DNA of 64,000 nucleotides from Diatrype stigma (GCA_022225965.2 JAKJXP020000100.1:1-64000), one strand, 5' to 3'; positions 1 through 11,600 are shown, counted from the first letter of the stretch. Made by a program: numbers and translations. Notes: generated from the sequence alone by a model not told the origin.

Positions 1-2163
1 GGGGGGGGGAGGGGGGGCTTTTCCACTCCGGCAGACCCGTAATTCCGTACGATGCACCCAATTGCAGCCCACAGCTTACGTACCTGGACCCGTAATTCCG
101 TATAATACACCCAATCACGGCCCCTACAGCCTAGGTGGCTTACGTAAGCTAGGTGCCTTATACCACCTACTTACTGCCACCTACCTGCTGCCACCTACCT
201 ACTGCCACTTACCTACCAGCTGCCACCTACCTACCTGCTGCCACCTACCTACCTACTGCCACTTACTTACCTGCTGCTACCTACCTACCTGCTGCTACCT
301 ACCTGCTGCCACAGTTCGAGCCCTCCGATTGGGTGCATCCTTTAGTTATATGGGTCACCTACCTGTATTAGTACTAGTAGCTGCTGGCACCTATAATTGT
401 ACCTATAATTGCATCTAGCTGTAATTATACCTAGCTGTTCCAAACCACCTAGCTGTTGCAAGCCCCCTAGCTGTTGCAAGCCCTCTAGCTTACGTAAGCA
501 GCCTAGCTGCTGCTGCCACCTACCTACTTGCAGCGCCAGGTGCCAGGTGCCCAAAAGCTTCCAGTGCCAGTTGCCAACGGCCCCCCCTTCCCTTCCAACC
601 CCCCTTTCCCCCCTCTTTCGGGGGGGGGGGAGGGGGGGCTTTTCCATTCCGGCAGACCTGTAATTCCGTACGATGTACCCAATTGCAGCCCATAGCTTAC
701 GTACCTGGACCCGTAATTCCGTATAATCCACCCAATCATGGCCCCTATAGCCTAGGTGGCTTACGTAAGCTAGGTGCCTTATACTACCTACTTGCTGCCA
801 CTTATTTGCTGCTACCTACCTGTTGCAAGCCATTTAGCTTACGTAAGCGGCCGAACTGCTGTTGCTACCTACCTACCTGCTGCCACCTATTTGCTGCTAC
901 CTATCTGTTGCAAGCCACTTAGCTTACGTAAGCGGCCGAACTGCTGCTGCTACCTACCTACCTGCTGCCACCTACCTGCTGCTACCTATCTGCTGCCACT
1001 TAATACCTACCTGCTGCTACCTACCTGTTGCTACCTACCTGCTGCTACCTACCTGCTGCCACTTAGCCTTCCGATTGGGTGCATTTTTTATATATATGGG
1101 TTACTTACCTGTATTAGTATTAATAGCTGCTGGCACCTATAACTGCACCTATTGTTGCAAGCCATTTAGATATTACAAGCCCCTTAGTTGTTGCAAGCCC
1201 CTAGCTGGTGGCAGCCACTTAGCTTACGTAATTCGCTAGGTGGCTACTATCCGCTAGGTGGCTTGCAATAGTAGGTGCAATAATAAGTGCAATTATAAGT
1301 GGCAGCAATTACAGGTCGGCGATCCATATAAACTAAGGATGCACCTAATTAGCGGGCCAGTATTGCAGCAAGTAGGTAAGTGGCAGCAGGTAGGTAGGTA
1401 GCAGCAGGTAGGTAAGTAGTAGTAGGTAGGTAGGTGGCAGTAGGTAGGTAGGTGGCAGTAGGTAGGTAGGTGGCAATAGGTAGGTAGGTGGCATTAGGTA
1501 GGTAGGTAGCAATAAGTAGGTAAGTGGCAGTAGGTAGGTAAATGGCAGTAGGTAAGTAGGTGGCAGTAGGTAGGTAGGTTGCAGCAGCAGTTCGGCCGCT
1601 TACGTAAGCTAAGTGGCTTGCAACAGCTAAATGTAACAATAGGTGCAATTGCAGGTGTAATTATAGGTGCCAGCAATTCCAGGTCGGCGACCCACATAAA
1701 CTAAGGATGCACCCAATCAGCGGGCCGGGATTGCAGCAGGTAGGTAGGTAGCAGCAGGTAGGTAGGTGGCAACAGGTAGGTAGGTGGCAGTAGGTAGGTA
1801 AGTGGCAGTAGGTAGGTAAGTGGCAGTAGGTAGGTAGGTGGCAGCAGCAGTTCGGCCGCTTACGTAAGCTAAGTGGCTTGCAACAGGTAGGTGGCAGCAG
1901 GTAGGTGGCAGCAGGTAGGTAAGTGGCAGCAGGTAGGTAGGTGGCAGTAGGTAGGTAAGTGGCAGCAGGTAGGTAGGTGGCAGTAGGTAGGTAGGTGGCA
2001 GCAGCAGTTCGGCCGCTTACGTAAGCTAAGTGGCTTGCAACAGCTAGGTGCAACAGTAGGTGCAATTGCAGGTGCAATTATAGGTGCCAGCAATTCCAGG
2101 TCGGCGACCCACATAAACTAAGGATGCACCCAATCAGCGGGCCGGGATTGCAGCAGGTAGGTA
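1..2163. repeat. Complex CTAC/GTAG array with inverted halves
   Basis: Low-complexity array built on CTACCTACCTGCTGCCAC-type units. About 1-1240 reads in the CTAC orientation and contains two similar blocks offset by about 621 bp (the CTTTTCCA...CGGCAGACC motif starts at 18 and at 639). From about 1240 onward the same units appear as their reverse complement (GGTGGCAGCAGGTAG). A non-repetitive linker beginning CAGGTCGGCGA recurs in this orientation near 1313, 1679 and 2096. Differences between copies are mostly C/T or G/A. Long open frames here are periodic artefacts and I do not call genes. The window also opens with a run of G that recurs at about 620-638. Confidence 0.9.
138..2026. repeat. 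Eight copies of palindrome GCTTACGTAAGC
   Basis: Perfect 12-bp palindrome found at 138-149, 488-499, 759-770, 837-848, 922-933, 1598-1609, 1858-1869 and 2015-2026. It lies at the edges of the CTAC runs in both orientations of the array, often next to CGGCCGAAC. Function unknown; it could be a recombination footprint or a protein-binding site. Confidence 0.9.
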
Positions 2164-2206
2164 CAGTTGCGAAGGGTCTTACATATTAGCGGTTCCACAA
2201 CACCCA
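2164..2206 (+). repeat. Left terminal inverted repeat of the Tc1 element
   Basis: Begins CAGTTGCGAAGG and matches the reverse complement of 3650-3692 except at three positions, each CpA here against TpA in the other copy. Confidence 0.92.
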
Positions 2207-2399
2207 CTATCTGCCACAATGGGTTAAAATGTAAATACCCTACTGTTTTGTATAGAAATCTACATCAAAACAATACAACGCGACCTGCCGAATATCGCAA
2301 GCTTTTAGCCTATACTATTTAAAAATATACCATTAACGCCGGCTATTATAACGCTATATAAAATACATATAAGCGTATAATTAAATCTTATTCGAAAGT

Positions 2400-3568
2400 A
2401 ACGCTTAATTATTACGTTACTTATAATTACAAGCGCTAAAGGGCTTTAAGAATGCTAATAACAGCCGAAAAGCTTAAAACCTATACTTTTATTCCCTTTT
2501 TAAATGCGTTAAAACAAAGCTTCCAATACTCTTTTTAGGGCCCCTCGAAGCCGGAAACTTTCCCGTAATAAAAAGCACGAAATATAAGTACTTAAAAAGC
2601 ACTTTCCGGAATGAACAATTCTGGAAATTTCGTAAAAAGTAAATGCTTCGATAAGGCAGGTTTAATACGCGTTAAATACCCCTTTAACGTTTAAGAAAGG
2701 CCGCGCTTAAAAGCCATATAAATTAATTCTTACCAATATGATTTAGCAATTTTTATACTTTTTAAAATATAAATAGCAACGTATTATTTTTTAAAGGAAC
2801 CTTTAATTTTTAATTCCGGGCCTCGAATATTATTCGAAAACGGTAATTAATCGTATCCTTAAAAACCTCGGTTTTTATCGGAAGATTCGCGGTCGTATAA
2901 AGCTCCTTATAAACCGTTTTAATAAGCAATTTAAGGCTAAATGTTATAAGAAATAGCTTTAAGCTTAGCCGTTTTTAAAGGCTTTCGTAAAACGGAAACT
3001 TATATGATTTAATAAGTGCTACGCAATTATAAAGCCTTATTATCGCTAATGAATTACCTATTATAACCTTAAAAGACCGAAATTCTTCGAATATTTACGT
3101 ACGTAGGATTTTTACGGCTAAATGATATGGAATTATTTTCGAAAAAAAACAAAAGGGCCAATTTATATATGGCCCAAAAACGAAAAAAGTATTAACTTTA
3201 CTAAATATAACGCGCGTATATTTTCTAAGGTTAAGGAATTTATGGGACGCTTTTTAAACGAACCTCTTTTTTAATAAGACGGTTTTAAAACCCATATAAC
3301 ACAATATATCTTCGAAAATCTCGACGACCTGGATATATATACTTTAAAATGGCCCCCATATAGCCCGGACCTTAATTCTATCGAAAACGTATGGTTTTAA
3401 ATAAAAAGCTACCTCGAATTTAAGTACGATATATAATGTTTAAATATAAATCAACTTCGAAAGGCCATCGAAAAAGCTTAAAATAAAGTGCCCGAAGATT
3501 TCTTATTATCTTTAACGTATTCGTAATAACATCGTATAAATCAGTATTATAAAAGCGAAAGAAAATAA
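2400..3568 (+). pseudogene. Tc1-type transposase relic (DD34E)
   Basis: In the frame of position 3350 the C-terminal catalytic part is readable: an Asp at 3278-3280 (context DG) and, after exactly 34 residues, the Glu at 3383-3385 in the signature WPPYSPDLNSIENVW (3350-3394). This is the DD34E spacing of Tc1-like transposases. Several TAA codons interrupt the frame just before the Asp and after the IENVWF motif, at places where CAA/CAG or TGG codons would be mutated by C-to-T change. The family tail (VPEDFLLSLTYS, up to 3523) is still recognisable. The N-terminal half is too degraded to delimit, so the start is approximate. Certainly non-functional. Confidence 0.88.
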
Positions 3569-3649
3569 TTAAAAAATTAATATTTAAGTCATGTTATTTC
3601 GCATATAAATTAATAGGAAATGTATATATTAACGCTATTTGGCAAGTTA

Positions 3650-3692
3650 TGGGTATTATGGAACCGCTAATATGTAAGACCCTTCGCAACTA
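3650..3692 (-). repeat. Right terminal inverted repeat of the Tc1 element
   Basis: Reverse complement begins TAGTTGCGAAGG. It is followed by the TA target-site duplication at 3693-3694. Confidence 0.92.
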
Positions 3693-3694
3693 TA

Positions 3695-3830
3695 AGTGGC
3701 AGCAAGTAGGTAGGTGGCAGCAGGTAGGTAGGTGGCAGCAATTACAGGTCGGTGACCCACATAAACTAAAGGTGCACCCAATCAGCGGGCTAGGATTGCA
3801 GCAGGTAAGTAGGTAATAGCAGGGCCAGCT
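3695..3830. repeat. Continuation of the CTAC/GTAG array after the transposon
   Basis: The GGTGGCAGCAGGTAG units and the CAGGTCGGTGACC linker (near 3744) resume directly after the element, showing that the transposon interrupted a pre-existing array. Confidence 0.85.
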
Positions 3831-4351
3831 CCAATTAAGTGGCACTACGTCAGAAGCTAGCCATTTACGGTTTGGGTTGGGCCATAGGCTAGCTGTATTG
3901 GGCCTAGCGCGGGCCATTTATAGCTTAAAACAGACGCTAAGCTAGCCCGTTAAAGCCTAGCCCGTACCGGCACTAGCCGCTTTAGGCGTGCACGGGCCGC
4001 TATGCGCATATTGAGTTACTTTCCTATTTGGGACAGCCGACTCCACCCAACTCCCATAGAAAAAAAAGCGACACAATAACCCTTCGTTTCACTACGGTAT
4101 AAGCAAGCTTAAACCTACGTTAACACTTGGGCACACTTGGGCAAGTATCCGATGGCGGCGGGGCAAATCTTTTGCGACGAGGCGAATAATTGCATGTGCG
4201 TATGAAGGTCGATCGATATACATTGGGAGTTTGCACTGGCTGCGAGAAGCTTTACCGGTAGGTACTAAGTAGGTAGCCGTCACTCAATCATAAAGAAGAT
4301 ATACTACAGCAGTTGTCTACAGACACATACTTACTTACCTACGTACGGACC
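3831..4351. other. Intergenic; GGGCC/CTAGCCCG-rich possible hAT remnant
   Basis: Between about 3880 and 4000 the sequence has many GGGCC, GCTAG and AGCCCG words (GCTAGCCCGTTAAAGCC, CTAGCCCGTACC, GCACGGGCC). This resembles the subterminal repeats of hAT-type elements, but I find neither terminal repeats nor transposase coding, so it is only a suggestion. 4081-4351 is the upstream region of the MRI1 gene and shows nothing else I can name. Confidence 0.3.
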
Positions 4352-5707
4352 ATGTCTGGCCTCCAAGCCATCCGGTACTCGCGGGGCAAGCTGGAAGTCC
4401 TGGACCAGCTCAGACTACCGCACGAGCACCACTACGATGAGGTCTCGACGAGCGAGGAGGCCTTTGACTGCATCAAGTCCATGAGAGTCCGGGGTAGGTC
4501 CAGCTGCTGCCCTTCAACTGAGCTCTCACTCTGACGATCATACGCAACATCACAGGAGCGCCCGCAATCGCAATAGTCGCGGCACTGGCGCACGGCGTGG
4601 AATTGCACAACGGAAGTTGCAGTGAGTAGGGCCATTTATCCCGCCAACGCATTGCATCACTTCGCGTCTGTCTTTCTTCTGACACGACTCGCAGAAGCAT
4701 CGTCGGCCGCGGAGACGATATCGTACATCGACACGCGGCTAGACTACCTCAAGCAGTCGCGCCCCACGGCCGTGGACCTCAGCAACGCCATCGCGCACCT
4801 GAAGGTCGTGATCCGCGAGGCCGGGGCCGGGCCGGACGCCGACCGCGCCGCCATCATCGCGGCCTACGTGGGCGCCGCCGAGGCGATCTTCCGCAAGGAC
4901 CGGGAGACGAACGTGGCGATCGGCGAGCACGGCAGCCGGTGGATCCTCGCCCACGCACCCTCGTTTCCCCCCCTCCCCGTCCTCGACGGCAACTCTGAGC
5001 AACCGGAACCGGAATCGATCTCGGTCCTGACGCACTGCAACACGGGCTCGCTCGCGACGTCGGGCCACGGGACGGCGCTGGGGGTGATCCGGAGCCTGCA
5101 CGCGGCGGGGCGGCTGCGGCGGGCGTTCTGCACGGAGACGCGGCCGTACAACCAGGGCAGCCGGCTGACGGCGTTCGAGCTGGCGCACGAGGGCATCCCG
5201 GGCACGCTGGTGGCGGACTCGATGGCGGGGGCGCTGTTCGCGACGCGGCGGGACGCGCTGCGGCTCGCGGCCGTGGTGGTCGGCGCCGACCGCGTGGCGC
5301 GCAACGGCGACACGGCCAACAAGATCGGCACGTACGCGCTGGCCGTGCTGGCCCGCCACCACGGCCTGCGCTTCGTCGTCGCCGCCCCCACCACCAGCGT
5401 CGACCTGCGCACCGCGTCCGGCGCCGGCATCCGCATCGAGGAGCGCCCCGCCGCCGAGCTGACCCAGATCACCGGCGCCGTTGTGGGCGCCGACGGCAAG
5501 GTCGACACCAGCCGGTCCGAGCGCGTCGCCATCGCCCACCAGGGCATCGACGTCTGGAACCCGGCCTTTGACGTCACGCCCGCCGAGCTGATCGACGCCG
5601 TTGTCACCGAGAAGGGCGTCGTGGTCAAGGGCGAGGACGGCCAGTTCGATTTCCGGGCTGTCATGCCCGAGGCGTGGGCGGCTCTGGTGGGGGATTCGAA
5701 TGCCTGA
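4352..5707 (+). CDS. MRI1: Methylthioribose-1-phosphate isomerase
   Basis: Isomerises 5-methylthioribose-1-phosphate to methylthioribulose-1-phosphate in the cytosolic methionine salvage pathway. Exons 4352-4493, 4556-4621 and 4695-5707 give 406 residues, near the family's usual size. Both introns are short (62 and 73 nt) with GTAGGT and GTGAGT donors; the first has a CTGAC branch site. The N-terminus ([20 protein letters not shown]) and the exon-1/2 junction [15 protein letters not shown] are typical of the family. The catalytic Cys is about C184 ([17 protein letters not shown]) and the catalytic Asp about D268 ([19 protein letters not shown]). The family is related to eIF2B alpha/beta/delta subunits, but these active-site motifs place it as the isomerase. 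Exon 3 is much more GC-rich than the flanks. The 3' end faces the M20 peptidase gene (convergent, about 350 bp apart). Confidence 0.95.
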
Positions 5708-6061
5708 GATCGGTAGATCGCGAGCATATCGATTGGCGTCACTAGGGGCCGGCCTTTCTCCTGGACATAGGTTGTTCTTAAGGGGGGGCATAGAAAGAAG
5801 CGTCGATGGACGAGAGTAAGGTTAGACGGGCGGGCAAAACAACGTACTACAAGACGTATCATCAAGTATTTGGCGCGTGTATGTATGTAGGGGATGCAAA
5901 TATACAAATACAAACAGTCAAATATATTCAACCGGCTCGCTCGCTTGCTTTCGCCCACTCGTGATCTCGCCCACCAGAGCTTACCTTACCGGCTCCAACC
6001 ACCTACCTACCTAGGTACCTACCTACCTAGGTACCTACCTGCCTACTCGCGCAGCAAGTAC
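5708..6061. other. Convergent intergenic region with CTAC/AvrII-type repeat
   Basis: 3' flanks of MRI1 and the M20 peptidase. 6000-6041 holds two runs of CTACCTAC, each closed by the palindrome CCTAGG. No gene seen. Confidence 0.7.
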
Positions 6062-7628
6062 TCAGCTCTTCAGCGCGTGCAGGATGAGCTTCTTATAGTC
6101 CTCGACGGCCCTTTCCAAGTCCCTGAGCTTGATGGCCTCGTCCGGGCCGTGCGCCACCAAGATCGACCCCGGCCCGTACAGGTACCTCGTGTGGTTGCCC
6201 TTCAGATTGGGCACGTCCGTACCGTAGTTGACTGTGATGGTCTCGAAGCCTGCGCGCGAATTGCATGTTAGTTGCTTAGTCCAGCGACTGCCCCTCTCAA
6301 AGGTCCCGACCCAAATTAACAGGAGAATCAACGTAGCTCCATCCACCAACGTAACATAACAACTCACCATCAACCTCGCAATCGCACCGGACCACGCCAT
6401 ACCCATTCCGACACTCGGTCTCGAACGCCTGCGGGTCCTCCGGGTACACCGCGCGCAGCACGTCGACCAGGCGCTCGGCCACGACGCGGCCGCCGTCGTC
6501 CTCGGGCCCGATGGCCACGCGGCCGGCGATCTGGGCCGAGGCCGCCTCGGCGATGACGTTGGGCGCCGCGCCGCCGGCCAGCGTGCCGACGTTGATGGTC
6601 GTGTTGCCGAAGTCGGCGCTCGACCCCAGGTCCGCGTCCAGGACCGCCACGAGCCCCCGCATCAGCGCCTCCGTCGCGCTCTGGCCCAGCCACGGGTACC
6701 CGCTGTGGCCCGCGCGCCCGCGCGCCCGCACCTCGCACCCGAAGAAGCCCTTGTGCCCGCACGCGAGCTTGCCCTCGGTCGGCTCGCCGAAGATGGCCGC
6801 CTGGACGCTGCTGAAGTCGAAGCTGAGCGGGGTGGCAAGTTCTTCTCCTTCCTGCTCCTCTTCGTCGCCTCTGTTCGAGTTCTTGTTGGTGGTGGTGTTG
6901 TTGCTGTTGACACTGTCGCTGAAGAACCGCATCCCGTCGCCGTTCCGCTCCTCGCCCACCACGTACAACAGCATGAGGTCCTGCGGGTTCTCCACCTGCT
7001 GCTCGGCGTCTTCCAAGAGAGATAAAACAGCTACAATCTGCGCCGCGACGCTGGCCTTGGCGTCGACGCTGCCGCGGCCCGCAATCACACTGTCAGATCC
7101 GAGACCGAGCGACGTGTCTGATGAGTCCGAGACCGAGTATGGGATGTACGGCGGCACCGTGTCGATGTGGCTCGTCACGAGGACTTTCGGTCGTGGGGGG
7201 TGGTCGTGGTAGTGATGGTTTCTTTTACCTCTTCCAGCCGCCGGTCCGGGCCAGGCGAGCACGTTGAAGCGCGGCTTTTCGTCATTGTTCGTAACCGTAA
7301 TAGAGGTAGAATTGAGAGACGGGAGGAACTGGAGCTCGGTCACGAAGCCGCGCTCGGTGAGGTAGTCGACGAGGAACCGACCCACGTCGTACTCGTTAAA
7401 CGATATGGATTCGATGTCGATCAGGGACTTGTGGAGTGAGACGAGGCTCTCACGGTATGGGGGCGCATCATCACCTTCGCCAGCGTTGTTGTTGCTGTAG
7501 AGTGATGATGATGGTGGTGGTGGTGGTGGTGTGGGCGGTGACACACCAGCGCCAATAGGCTTCTGAAGCTTGGATGCCAGAGCTCGGGAGCTCCCGAGCA
7601 GCAGCACGGATAGCTCAAGCAGCTTCAT
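6062..7628 (-). CDS. M20-family metallopeptidase, secreted or vacuolar
   Basis: Zinc-dependent amidohydrolase/carboxypeptidase of the ArgE/DapE/M20 superfamily. Exons on the minus strand are 7628-6368 and 6249-6062 (482 residues), with a GTGAGT donor and a CGCAG acceptor. Residues 1-19 look like a signal peptide (Leu-rich, ending ALAS), so I expect a secreted or vacuolar enzyme, not mitochondrial acetylornithine deacetylase. Metal and catalytic residues are H154 and D156 (TSHIDTVP), D189 (GRGSVDAK), E226/E227 ([10 protein letters not shown]), E282 (FGEPTEGK) and H454 ([10 protein letters not shown]). All expected ligands are present. Odd points are a Pro run at 31-39 and an Asn/Glu-rich insert at about 242-264, both probably surface loops. 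The substrate cannot be told from the sequence. Fungal relatives are usually annotated as carboxypeptidases or acetylornithine-deacetylase-like proteins. Confidence 0.9.
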
Positions 7629-8699
7629 GGTGACGTCGCACTGTCGCTTCTAGGGTATAAAACGAGTCAATTGGTCTTGTCGATATAAAACAAGCCTTGA
7701 ACGGTAACCAAATTCAAGAACAACCCGCCACCTTTTTATCCACGGAATGTTGAAGGTGCAAAGTTTAGACTTGCTGAGTGGCATATGGTTCCTGTTACAT
7801 GAATGATGGGACATAAATAAGGTATGACCCGCAGTGCCTGCTTGGAGCGGCGTGAAAGGTGGGACTTTTGCCCCGGCCCCGACCCCCGGGTGGGGTTCCT
7901 GGCGTGCATATGAAGAACCCCATGAAATAATCAGGAGTTAAGAGAAACTTGAAGACCTTATATACTATAGTTTATAAGTAATTAAACTATGACTAGAAAA
8001 ACAGCATTCTCCAGAACCTAAAGAATGATGAAATATTCCCAAGGTGTATGTCATCAGTTTATGTCATCAAGAGAGAAGAAAACAAATAAAAGCTCGAGAG
8101 GGGAAGAGAGGGGGGTGATCAGGCAGCCCATATATACCCAACACTATCAGAATTACAAGCACGAAGTACAGCTTGTAATTTTATATTCCTTGGGGGCATG
8201 GTGGCCCAGTGGTATAGTGGTCTGGACAACGCCGTGACAACTACCAACGTCGGGTTGCTTATAGCATAAGGAAGATGGGGGTTATAATCGATGGTTCACT
8301 AATGGTCGTTTGCAAGTAACAAGAAGTAATTAATATTCAAGCTCCTACTTCATAGCAGCTCGAAGCGAAGCATTCGCTTTGTATGATATAATGCTAGTCC
8401 CGCTCAGCGTTGCTTTGCTCCTGCTCTCGTGTTGCCCTTTTCCCTCCTTCATCTCTCTGTCTATGCCAAAGCTGAGCTGTTTTCTCTCCTTCTTTCTCCC
8501 CTGTATCCTCATGCCTCATCAAGAACCTTTACACCCGATCGCATATCTTGGCTTGGTCATCAACGTCTTCTTGACAGCAGCAAGAAATGAATGAGTAAGG
8601 TAGAAGCTCAACAAGCTCTTGCCTTGCGTCTAGAACCTAAGATAATCAGCAGACAAGGCGGTCGCTCATGAACCCCTTTTCCTTTCCTTTCCTTTGCCT
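7629..8699. other. Intergenic; tRNA-like fragment, otherwise nothing seen
   Basis: Upstream region of the M20 peptidase and 3' flank of NAA25. It holds the tRNA-like stretch at 8196-8299 and a pyrimidine tract near 8675-8700. The open frames here show no family features. Confidence 0.5.
8196..8299 (+). other. tRNA-like / SINE-like fragment
   Basis: TGGCCCAGTGG at about 8202-8212 matches a Pol III A box (TRGYnnARnnG) and the following GTATAGTGG looks like a tRNA D loop. A good B box at the right distance is missing: the best candidate, GGGGGTTATAATCGA near 8277-8291, is degenerate. No cloverleaf closes. A related A-box segment occurs at 62502-62567. Probably a decayed tRNA or tRNA-derived short interspersed element. 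Confidence 0.3.
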
Positions 8700-11600
8700 T
8701 TAGCCAAGCTTGACAGCACTCCAGCCATTGATAAGATCCTGCCAGGATTCGACGACCCTGCCGGCCCAGTCCTCGAAGCCGGACTGGCCGCCGATCGCCT
8801 CTTTGAGGCCGGTTGCCATCCGCTTCCTGAAGTCTGTTTGCTCTTGCGAGATCTCGGCCGACCCCAGGAGGGTGAACTCCGTACTATCGAAGAACGTCCA
8901 GGCGTGCAGTCGCTCGATCCACCCGCCGCCTTGGACGAGCTCCCTGAGGGATTTGATGCGCTTCTCGATCTGCTTCTCCGCCGCCACGGCTTCGCTGGTC
9001 AGGGTCTTGAGTTGGTTGCTGGTCCATGTGAACTCGTTGTGGTTCGACCGCCCGCTTTTCTCTAGCGCCTTCATCTTATCCAAGGCCGCAGTGACAAAGC
9101 TTGCGGTCAGCTTGATGACGAGGGCCGATTCGCGCAGCATCCCCATAGCATGCAGAGCAACGAATCCGTGGAAAGCACGGATCTTGGAGGGGTAGTTCGC
9201 CGGTACGTCCAGGAAGTGGTCGGACTGCTCTTTCAGTTCGGCCAAGATGTTCTTGATAGACTCCTCGATCATAGCTCGACCTTCCGACTTCGACTCAGAC
9301 ACAGCGTAGAGCGTGTAGAGCGCAAAGACATCCGAAGTGAGTTTCGTGAGGTTCAAAACGATGCGGTAGTAGTGGACCTCCGGGCCTGTGAGGTCGCTAT
9401 TCTCCGTAAAGGCCTCTTCGATCATGCAACCAATACGAGTACATTGGTCATTAGCGTACTTATGGTCGATGGACACGGCCGATGATGGTTTGGACGGTTT
9501 ATGGTCTCGATTGGGCACAGCACTGACGAAGTCGACGAACTCCTCGGCCAGCCAGGATAAGTGAGCACGCGCGCTAGATAGGGAGGGTCCGTGACTAACG
9601 AGAACCTGGGTAGGTACCGAGTCCTTGCCGCCAAAGTTAGGTAGATACGAGTAGTCGGTATTATCTCGGAGCGTGTGGTCAAGGGTAAGATGGCAAATCA
9701 AGGGATTATCTCTAATGGCCTCTGTGCTCCTCCCGGTCCTTAGCCGCATCCCTCGGTGCTTCTCGACGACAGCCATGACCAGACTACAGCTTCGTTGGAG
9801 ATCATTGGTGAATGTTGCCATGGATGGAATACTCTCCCAGTTCCGATGTTTGAAGGCATCGACTGTTTGCTTGGGAATGTTGCGTCGGATTGCCATGTTG
9901 TAATAATTGATGAATTTATCCATTGGGTTGGACGAGACGGATGTACCATTGGGGAAAATCCCGGGTGCTATCGAAGATATACGATCGAAAAATAGGGAAC
10001 CTAGGGGTTCAAGTATCACGTTTTTGACGTCAAACTTGTCCCAGAGGGTCTGGGCTCGAGACACGCATCCTATCAGGAGATATAGCTTGATGAGGAGCAT
10101 GCGAAGGGGGTCGTTCTTTGGCCAGGCTGTCAGATAAGAGTCTAACCAGGCGATTGCCTGGAATATGTATTGAATGTCGGCCGAATAGAGTGGCGACTTT
10201 TCCTTGTCTCGGTACATGCTTATTCTTGCGAGTTGGAGCAGACTGAGCGCCCCGATGATAGCAAACTCCGAAAGAGGATCTCCGTTCTTCGTAGGGAGAA
10301 CCTTTTCACGAAACGCCAGGTTGTAAATAGCTCCCTTGTAATATTGAAGGGCCGATTCGGCAATTGTCGTGTAGCATGAATAACAAACGGAATCCTTCCT
10401 GAGCTTCAAGTCACAGCATTTGCAATTCGTCGCGTTCTTGCTGGATGCAGCCAATAGGTACCGAATTTTCAGTGAGATAGTAACGAGTGCAAGAGACTTG
10501 TGTAAATCCTTGACCTGGTCTGTGTAAGCCGTTCCATATCTTAGAATGGATGATGGGGTAAATTGATCTAACCTTCATCGTTTCCTTGGTGAGCTCATCA
10601 AAGAATATCCTGACCTCCTCGTGGTTCAGCGTCTCTACGAACACCTTGATGCTGTCGAAGCAGGAAACATCCCAGTAGTTCTTTGTGATGTAGATAATAA
10701 GATGCTGGATACGTGTGTTGGAGACAGCTTCAGACGGGGCCGATTGGGCATCTCGTAAGAATAAGATACGGAGTACAGCTCTGTCGTAGCGACCGTGATC
10801 GAGATCCTTAGCTTCCCCGGATCGCCTGAAAGCCTTCATGAGTTTGTCTAAGTACTTCCGTGTTTGTTTCAAAGACCTGAACAACGTAAGCGTCAAACCG
10901 TCTCAGAACCAACCACGTGGTATAGCGAAAAACTTACTGGCTAAAATTCTCCTTCTTTGAAACACTATTAATGAGTGCACTCCAAACAACTGGATCCGCA
11001 CCCAGGCTGAGATATGCATTGTCTACCATGCTTCGTTCTAATACCAGCCAGTCGAGGGCATCCTGGAGCTTTATTGCATCCTCCTTGTCATCATTTGTTC
11101 GATCAGGGGTATCAGCTGGGGCTTGGGCGGACTCGCCGTCGCCTCCCAGAGATTTCTTCCCGGAAAGTTTTTTCTTGTTTTCCGCATGCCGCTGTTGCGC
11201 CAACTGGGCTTTTACCTCGTCGATATGGTCTGCTTCTTTTTGGCCTATGCTGATGGCTCTTTCAAGGACCTGCGTACAGATCTGGTAAAGTTCACCCCAA
11301 GCCTCAAGCTTCTGCAGCTCCCGTATCGCTGAGATGAATATATCGTTGAGTCCGTACTCCAGCAGTTTGATTGCATATTTCTGAATTGCGGCTATTGTGT
11401 CCTTGGGACTGGTCTGAGGAGTAGATTGAAGTGCCAACCAAAGCCATGTTTCTTGGGCACTGATCCGGGTGCCCAGAGACGCACCGGCCGGTGCGAACTA
11501 TTGAAAGAAATCAGAAAAGTACAACACGGTACCAGCTCCAGCCACTCACCAGATCTCGTGACTCGAACTCCTTGTCGGCCTTTAGTTTCGCAAGCTTGGC

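Larger units (their letters stand above)
2164..3692 (+). mobile_element. Decayed Tc1/mariner (DD34E) transposon, 1529 bp, with TIRs
   Basis: The element sits inside the CTAC array, flanked by TA at 2162-2163 and 3693-3694, as expected for Tc1/mariner insertion. Its ends are about 43-bp terminal inverted repeats (2164-2206 and 3650-3692). The three differences between the TIRs are all CpA in one and TpA in the other. The interior is strongly AT-rich compared with both flanks. A transposase relic lies on the plus strand. Taken together this is a single Tc1-like element (the impala/Tc1 side of the superfamily, not pogo/Fot1) that inserted into the repeat array and was then inactivated by repeat-induced point mutation. 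Confidence 0.93.

Noticed and set aside
62..2114. Many frames of 60-140 codons reading as LPTCCHLPTYCHL or ATYLPAATYL
   Set aside because: They are periodic translations of the CTAC array, appear on both strands and in several frames, and have no non-repeat features.
4739..5958. Two long minus-strand frames (350 and 364 codons) opposite MRI1
   Set aside because: They are shadows created by the GC-rich coding bias of MRI1 on the other strand; composition is Arg/Pro/Ala-rich with no motif.
6511..7212. Plus-strand frame of 233 codons opposite the M20 peptidase
   Set aside because: Shadow of the coding strand; the peptidase metal ligands on the minus strand decide the orientation.
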